In this document: positions 61,728-64,000 of the stretch, piece after piece
Layout: each line of letters begins with the position of its first letter
How positions within the stretch are numbered: position 1 is the first letter of the stretch
Assembly: GCA_025358355.1 (NCBI GenBank)
Contig: JANYJX010000095.1
Span: 1 to 64,000 of the forward strand
Reading direction: 5' to 3'
DNA from: Actinomycetes bacterium
GTDB taxonomy: Bacteria; Actinomycetota; Thermoleophilia; Gaiellales; Gaiellaceae
Length of the DNA stretch: 64,000 nucleotides
Translations under genes and position numbers: made by a program
The notes under the pieces: generated by a model
Told to the model about the DNA's origin: nothing
Seen by the model: only the letters and a program-made list of their open reading frames with translations
Database searches by the model: none

Positions 61728-61777
61728 ACTGTCACTCGGCCGTCCCCATTGGCTAGCGGGGACGGCCGAGGGACAGT
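61728..61777 (+). terminator. Large hairpin after the secreted protein gene
   Basis: ACTGTC-A-CTCGGCCGTCCCC (61728-61747) pairs with GGGGACGGCCGAG-G-GACAGT (61758-61777) around a 10-base loop, with only one A/G mismatch in a 20-base stem. It starts 7 bases after the stop and is a very strong terminator candidate. Confidence 0.85.
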
Positions 61778-61851
61778 TACTGGTTAGTTGCCGGACGGTC
61801 ACCCGCCGGCACCCGGGACCCCGCTCGCTACCCTCTCCTCCGTGAGCAGCG

Positions 61852-63702
61852 TTGGGCGCTAAACCGGTCGAGCGGATCGATCACGTCATCGTCCGTTTCG
61901 CGGGCGACTCGGGCGACGGGATGCAGCTCACCGGCGACCGCTTCACCAGCGAGACCGCGCTGCTCGGGAACGACCTCGCGACGTTCCCGGACTTCCCCGC
62001 CGAGATCCGTGCACCGGCTGGTTCGCTTCCTGGCGTCTCCGGCTTCCAGGTCCACTTCGCCGACCACGACATCCTGACGCCGGGCGACCGGCCAAGTGTC
62101 CTCGTCGCGATGAACCCGGCCGCCCTGAAAGCGAATCTCGAGGACGTTCCCGCCGGCGGCACGCTGATCGTCAACACCGACGCATTCAACGAGCGAAACC
62201 TCCAGAAGGCCGGCTACGAGACGAACCCGCTCGAAGACGGCTCGCTCACGAGCTACCACCTGCACGAGGTCGCGCTCACTGCGATGACGATCGAGGCGCT
62301 GAAAGGCATCGAGGGAGTCACATCGCGCGAGGCCGAACGGTCGAAGAACTTCTTCGCGCTAGGCCTGATGTCGTGGCTCTACCACCGGCCGGTGGAAGGG
62401 ACGCTCGAGTTCATCCAGACGAAGTTCGGCAAGCGCCCCGAGATCGCCGAGGCGAACACCCGCGCGTTTCGGGCCGGTTACAACTACGGCGAGACGTCAG
62501 AGGACTTCGCTGTCTCGTACGAGGTCGCGCCGGCGAAGCTCGCGCCCGGGCGCTACCGGCAGATCACCGGCAACACCGCGCTGTCGTATGGGTTGATCGC
62601 CGCGTCGAAGCTCTCGAAGCTACCGCTCTTCCTCGGCGCCTACCCGATCACGCCAGCGTCGTCGATCCTCGAGGAACTCGCGAGGTTCAAGAACTTCGGC
62701 GTGATCACGTTCCAAGCCGAGGACGAGATCGCCGCTGCCGGGGCCGCGCTGGGGGCGGCCTTCGGTGGCGCGCTCGGCGTCACCACATCCGCGGGCCCGG
62801 GCGTCGTACTCAAGGCCGAGACGATAGGCCTCGGTGTCGCGCTCGAGCTACCGCTGCTGATGCTGAACATTCAGCGCGCCGGCCCTTCGACCGGGATGCC
62901 GACGAAGCCCGAGCAGGCCGACCTCCTGATGGTGCTCTTCGGTCGCAACTCCGAGAGCCCGGTGCCGGTGATCGCCGCATCCACGCCGTCGCAGTGCTTC
63001 CACGCTGCGATAGAAGCCGCGCGCATCGCGCTCAAGTACCGCACACCTGTCTATCTCCTCTCCGACGCCTACCTTGCGAACGGCTCGGAGCCGTGGCTGA
63101 TCCCCGATGTCTCGACATTGCCGGACATCTCGACGGAGTTCGCGACGAAGCCAAACGAGGGCGACGAGTTCCACCCGTACAAGCGCGATCCGGAGACGCT
63201 CGCCCGGCCGTGGGCAGTGCCGGGAACGCCGGGTCTCGAGCATCGGATCGGCGGGCTCGAAAAAGCCGACGGCACGGGCAGCATCTCGTACGACCCCGAC
63301 AACCACGACTTGATGGTCAGGCTGCGCGCGCGGAAGATCGCCGGAATCGCGGCCGACATTCCGCTGCTCGAAGTCGACGACCCGGACGGCGAGGCGACCA
63401 CGCTTGTACTCGGCTGGGGCTCGACCTATGGCCCGATCGGTGCTGCAGTTCGGAACGTGCGCGCAGAGGGCAGGAAGGTGGCGAGGGCACATCTTCACTA
63501 CCTCAACCCGTTCCCGCGCAACCTTGGCGAGGTGCTGCGGCGCTACGACAAGGTGCTGATTCCCGAGATGAACCTCGGCCAGCTCGCGCTGTTGATCCGC
63601 GCCGAGTTCCTCGTCGATGCAATCGGCTACAACGAGGTGCGCGGCCGGCCGTTCCAGTCGAGCGACCTGGCGGACGCGATCGCCGCTCTGATCGAGGCGT
63701 GA
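61852..63702 (+). CDS. korA: 2-oxoacid:ferredoxin oxidoreductase alpha subunit (KorA type)
   Basis: A 616-residue fused gamma/alpha subunit. The gamma domain begins DHVIVRFAGDSGDGMQLTGDRF. The alpha domain has ALSYGLIAASKLSKLPLFLGAYPITPASSILEEL with the YPITPAS motif and TSAGPGVVLKAETIGLGVALELPLLMLNIQRAGPSTGMPTKPEQADLL. The enzyme oxidatively decarboxylates 2-oxoglutarate or similar acids with ferredoxin as acceptor. It is followed by a small ORF and korB. The start TTG 61852 is uncertain. An upstream GTG reads VSSVGR then a stop; one base fewer in the G run would give VSSVGAKPVERI, a natural start. Confidence 0.92.
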   Translation: MGAKPVERIDHVIVRFAGDSGDGMQLTGDRFTSETALLGNDLATFPDFPAEIRAPAGSLPGVSGFQVHFADHDILTPGDRPSVLVAMNPAALKANLEDVPAGGTLIVNTDAFNERNLQKAGYETNPLEDGSLTSYHLHEVALTAMTIEALKGIEGVTSREAERSKNFFALGLMSWLYHRPVEGTLEFIQTKFGKRPEIAEANTRAFRAGYNYGETSEDFAVSYEVAPAKLAPGRYRQITGNTALSYGLIAASKLSKLPLFLGAYPITPASSILEELARFKNFGVITFQAEDEIAAAGAALGAAFGGALGVTTSAGPGVVLKAETIGLGVALELPLLMLNIQRAGPSTGMPTKPEQADLLMVLFGRNSESPVPVIAASTPSQCFHAAIEAARIALKYRTPVYLLSDAYLANGSEPWLIPDVSTLPDISTEFATKPNEGDEFHPYKRDPETLARPWAVPGTPGLEHRIGGLEKADGTGSISYDPDNHDLMVRLRARKIAGIAADIPLLEVDDPDGEATTLVLGWGSTYGPIGAAVRNVRAEGRKVARAHLHYLNPFPRNLGEVLRRYDKVLIPEMNLGQLALLIRAEFLVDAIGYNEVRGRPFQSSDLADAIAALIEA

Positions 63703-63893
63703 ATGAGCAGTTCAGCTATCGCGCGACGAAGGACGGCAGAGTGCTCATCTCCTGGGAGGGACGCGTTGTGACGACGTTGAAAGGCGCCCCGGCGCAGCAG
63801 TTCCTTGCGCGGACGAGCTCGGCGGATGCGGACGGTTGCCAGCTCGAGATGGCCCGCGTAACCAAAAACTTCAAGCGAGGCGACGAGCGATGA
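63699..63893 (+). CDS. Small hypothetical protein between korA and korB
   Basis: A 64-residue ORF, VNEQFSYRATKDGRVLISWEGR then VVTTLKGAPAQQFLARTSSADADGCQLEMARVTKNFKRGDER. GTG 63699 overlaps the korA stop by 4 bases, and the gene ends 22 bases before korB. The position in the operon and codon use suggest it is real and expressed with the oxidoreductase. The family is not recognised. Confidence 0.6.
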   Translation: MNEQFSYRATKDGRVLISWEGRVVTTLKGAPAQQFLARTSSADADGCQLEMARVTKNFKRGDER

Positions 63894-63915
63894 GCGTCCA
63901 GCCGGAGGTTGGCCC

Positions 63916-64000
63916 ATGAGCGACAGCAACGGCAACCTTATCCAGCTGACGGCGAAGGACTTCAAGTCCGACCAGGAAGTCCGCTGGTGCCCGGGCTGCG
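63916..64000 (+). CDS. korB: 2-oxoacid:ferredoxin oxidoreductase beta subunit, N-terminal fragment
   Basis: The window ends 85 bases into this gene. MSDSNGNLIQLTAKDFKSDQ and then EVRWCPGCG match the start of KorB, where WCPGCG is the cysteine pair before the thiamine-diphosphate domain. It follows korA and the small ORF, as expected for a KorAB operon. 3' partial. Confidence 0.85.
   Translation, partial: MSDSNGNLIQLTAKDFKSDQEVRWCPGC

Overview
This window is mostly high-GC, densely packed bacterial DNA. Many neighbouring genes overlap by 4 bases (ATGA or GTGA junctions), and GTG/TTG starts are common. The gene content fits an actinobacterium, probably of the Thermoleophilia/Gaiellales kind; this placement is my inference from gene style, not a database result. 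It includes a ZAS anti-sigma factor, a PAC2 protein, a DipZ-like fusion, KorAB, an XRE-TPR regulator and a DHA2 exporter with its TetR. The first ~1 kb differs: lower GC, a planctomycete-like c-type cytochrome tail, and the 3' third of aconitase. The composition changes inside acnA near base 1010-1060, so the contig may be a chimera there.

Layout. 1-3.1 kb: cytochrome c fragment and acnA. 3.2-6.0 kb: a decayed ridA, an MntP-like exporter, a PH-domain protein, an APH-type kinase, then a bolA-grxD pair. 6.0-16.6 kb: the most interesting region. A GntR/FCD regulator is divergent from an eight-gene translationally coupled operon: APC permease, Rieske-P450 fusion, glutamine-synthetase-like ligase, FAH-domain enzyme, two-domain VOC extradiol dioxygenase, acetoacetate-decarboxylase-like protein, aldehyde dehydrogenase and HDAC-like deacetylase. 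This looks like a catabolic route for an aromatic or aryl-alkyl amine (or its amide) ending in meta ring cleavage. It recalls aniline pathways, where a GS-like enzyme precedes ring oxygenation, but with a P450 instead of a Rieske dioxygenase. 16.6-25.8 kb: HtrA protease, HMA protein, an ECF sigma/anti-sigma pair, MocA-like and cyclophilin genes, an amidohydrolase, M32 carboxypeptidase, and an acetyl-CoA synthetase gene broken by one in-frame TAG. 25.8-28.2 kb: a GNAT gene and an IS3-family element that splits a membrane-protein gene. 28.2-38.8 kb: housekeeping and stress genes (M16 peptidase, SIS protein, HbpS-like, CHRD, epimerase, class V aminotransferase, OsmC, a uracil glycosylase-Nudix fusion, NadE). 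38.8-42.9 kb: a second acyl-CoA synthetase divergent from a DHA2 exporter-TetR operon, with palindromic operators between them. 43-50 kb: an XRE-TPR regulator followed by a 15-codon ORF with a strong ribosome binding site (candidate cognate peptide), a lipoprotein, SelD, CtaA, PAC2 and a DipZ-like protein. 50-57.7 kb: helicase, a FadB/FadA pair, ProC and an AlkA-like glycosylase. 57.8-61.8 kb: methyltransferase, a frameshifted O-antigen-ligase-like gene, VOC and DUF1361-like proteins, and a small secreted protein. 61.85 kb to the end: 2-oxoacid:ferredoxin oxidoreductase alpha subunit, a small ORF and the start of the beta subunit.

Several genes carry one or a few disrupting changes (ridA, acsA, the IS-split membrane gene, the ligase-like gene, perhaps the korA start). 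This is either real decay or consensus error in a metagenomic assembly, and only reads can decide. No tRNA, rRNA or CRISPR array was seen.
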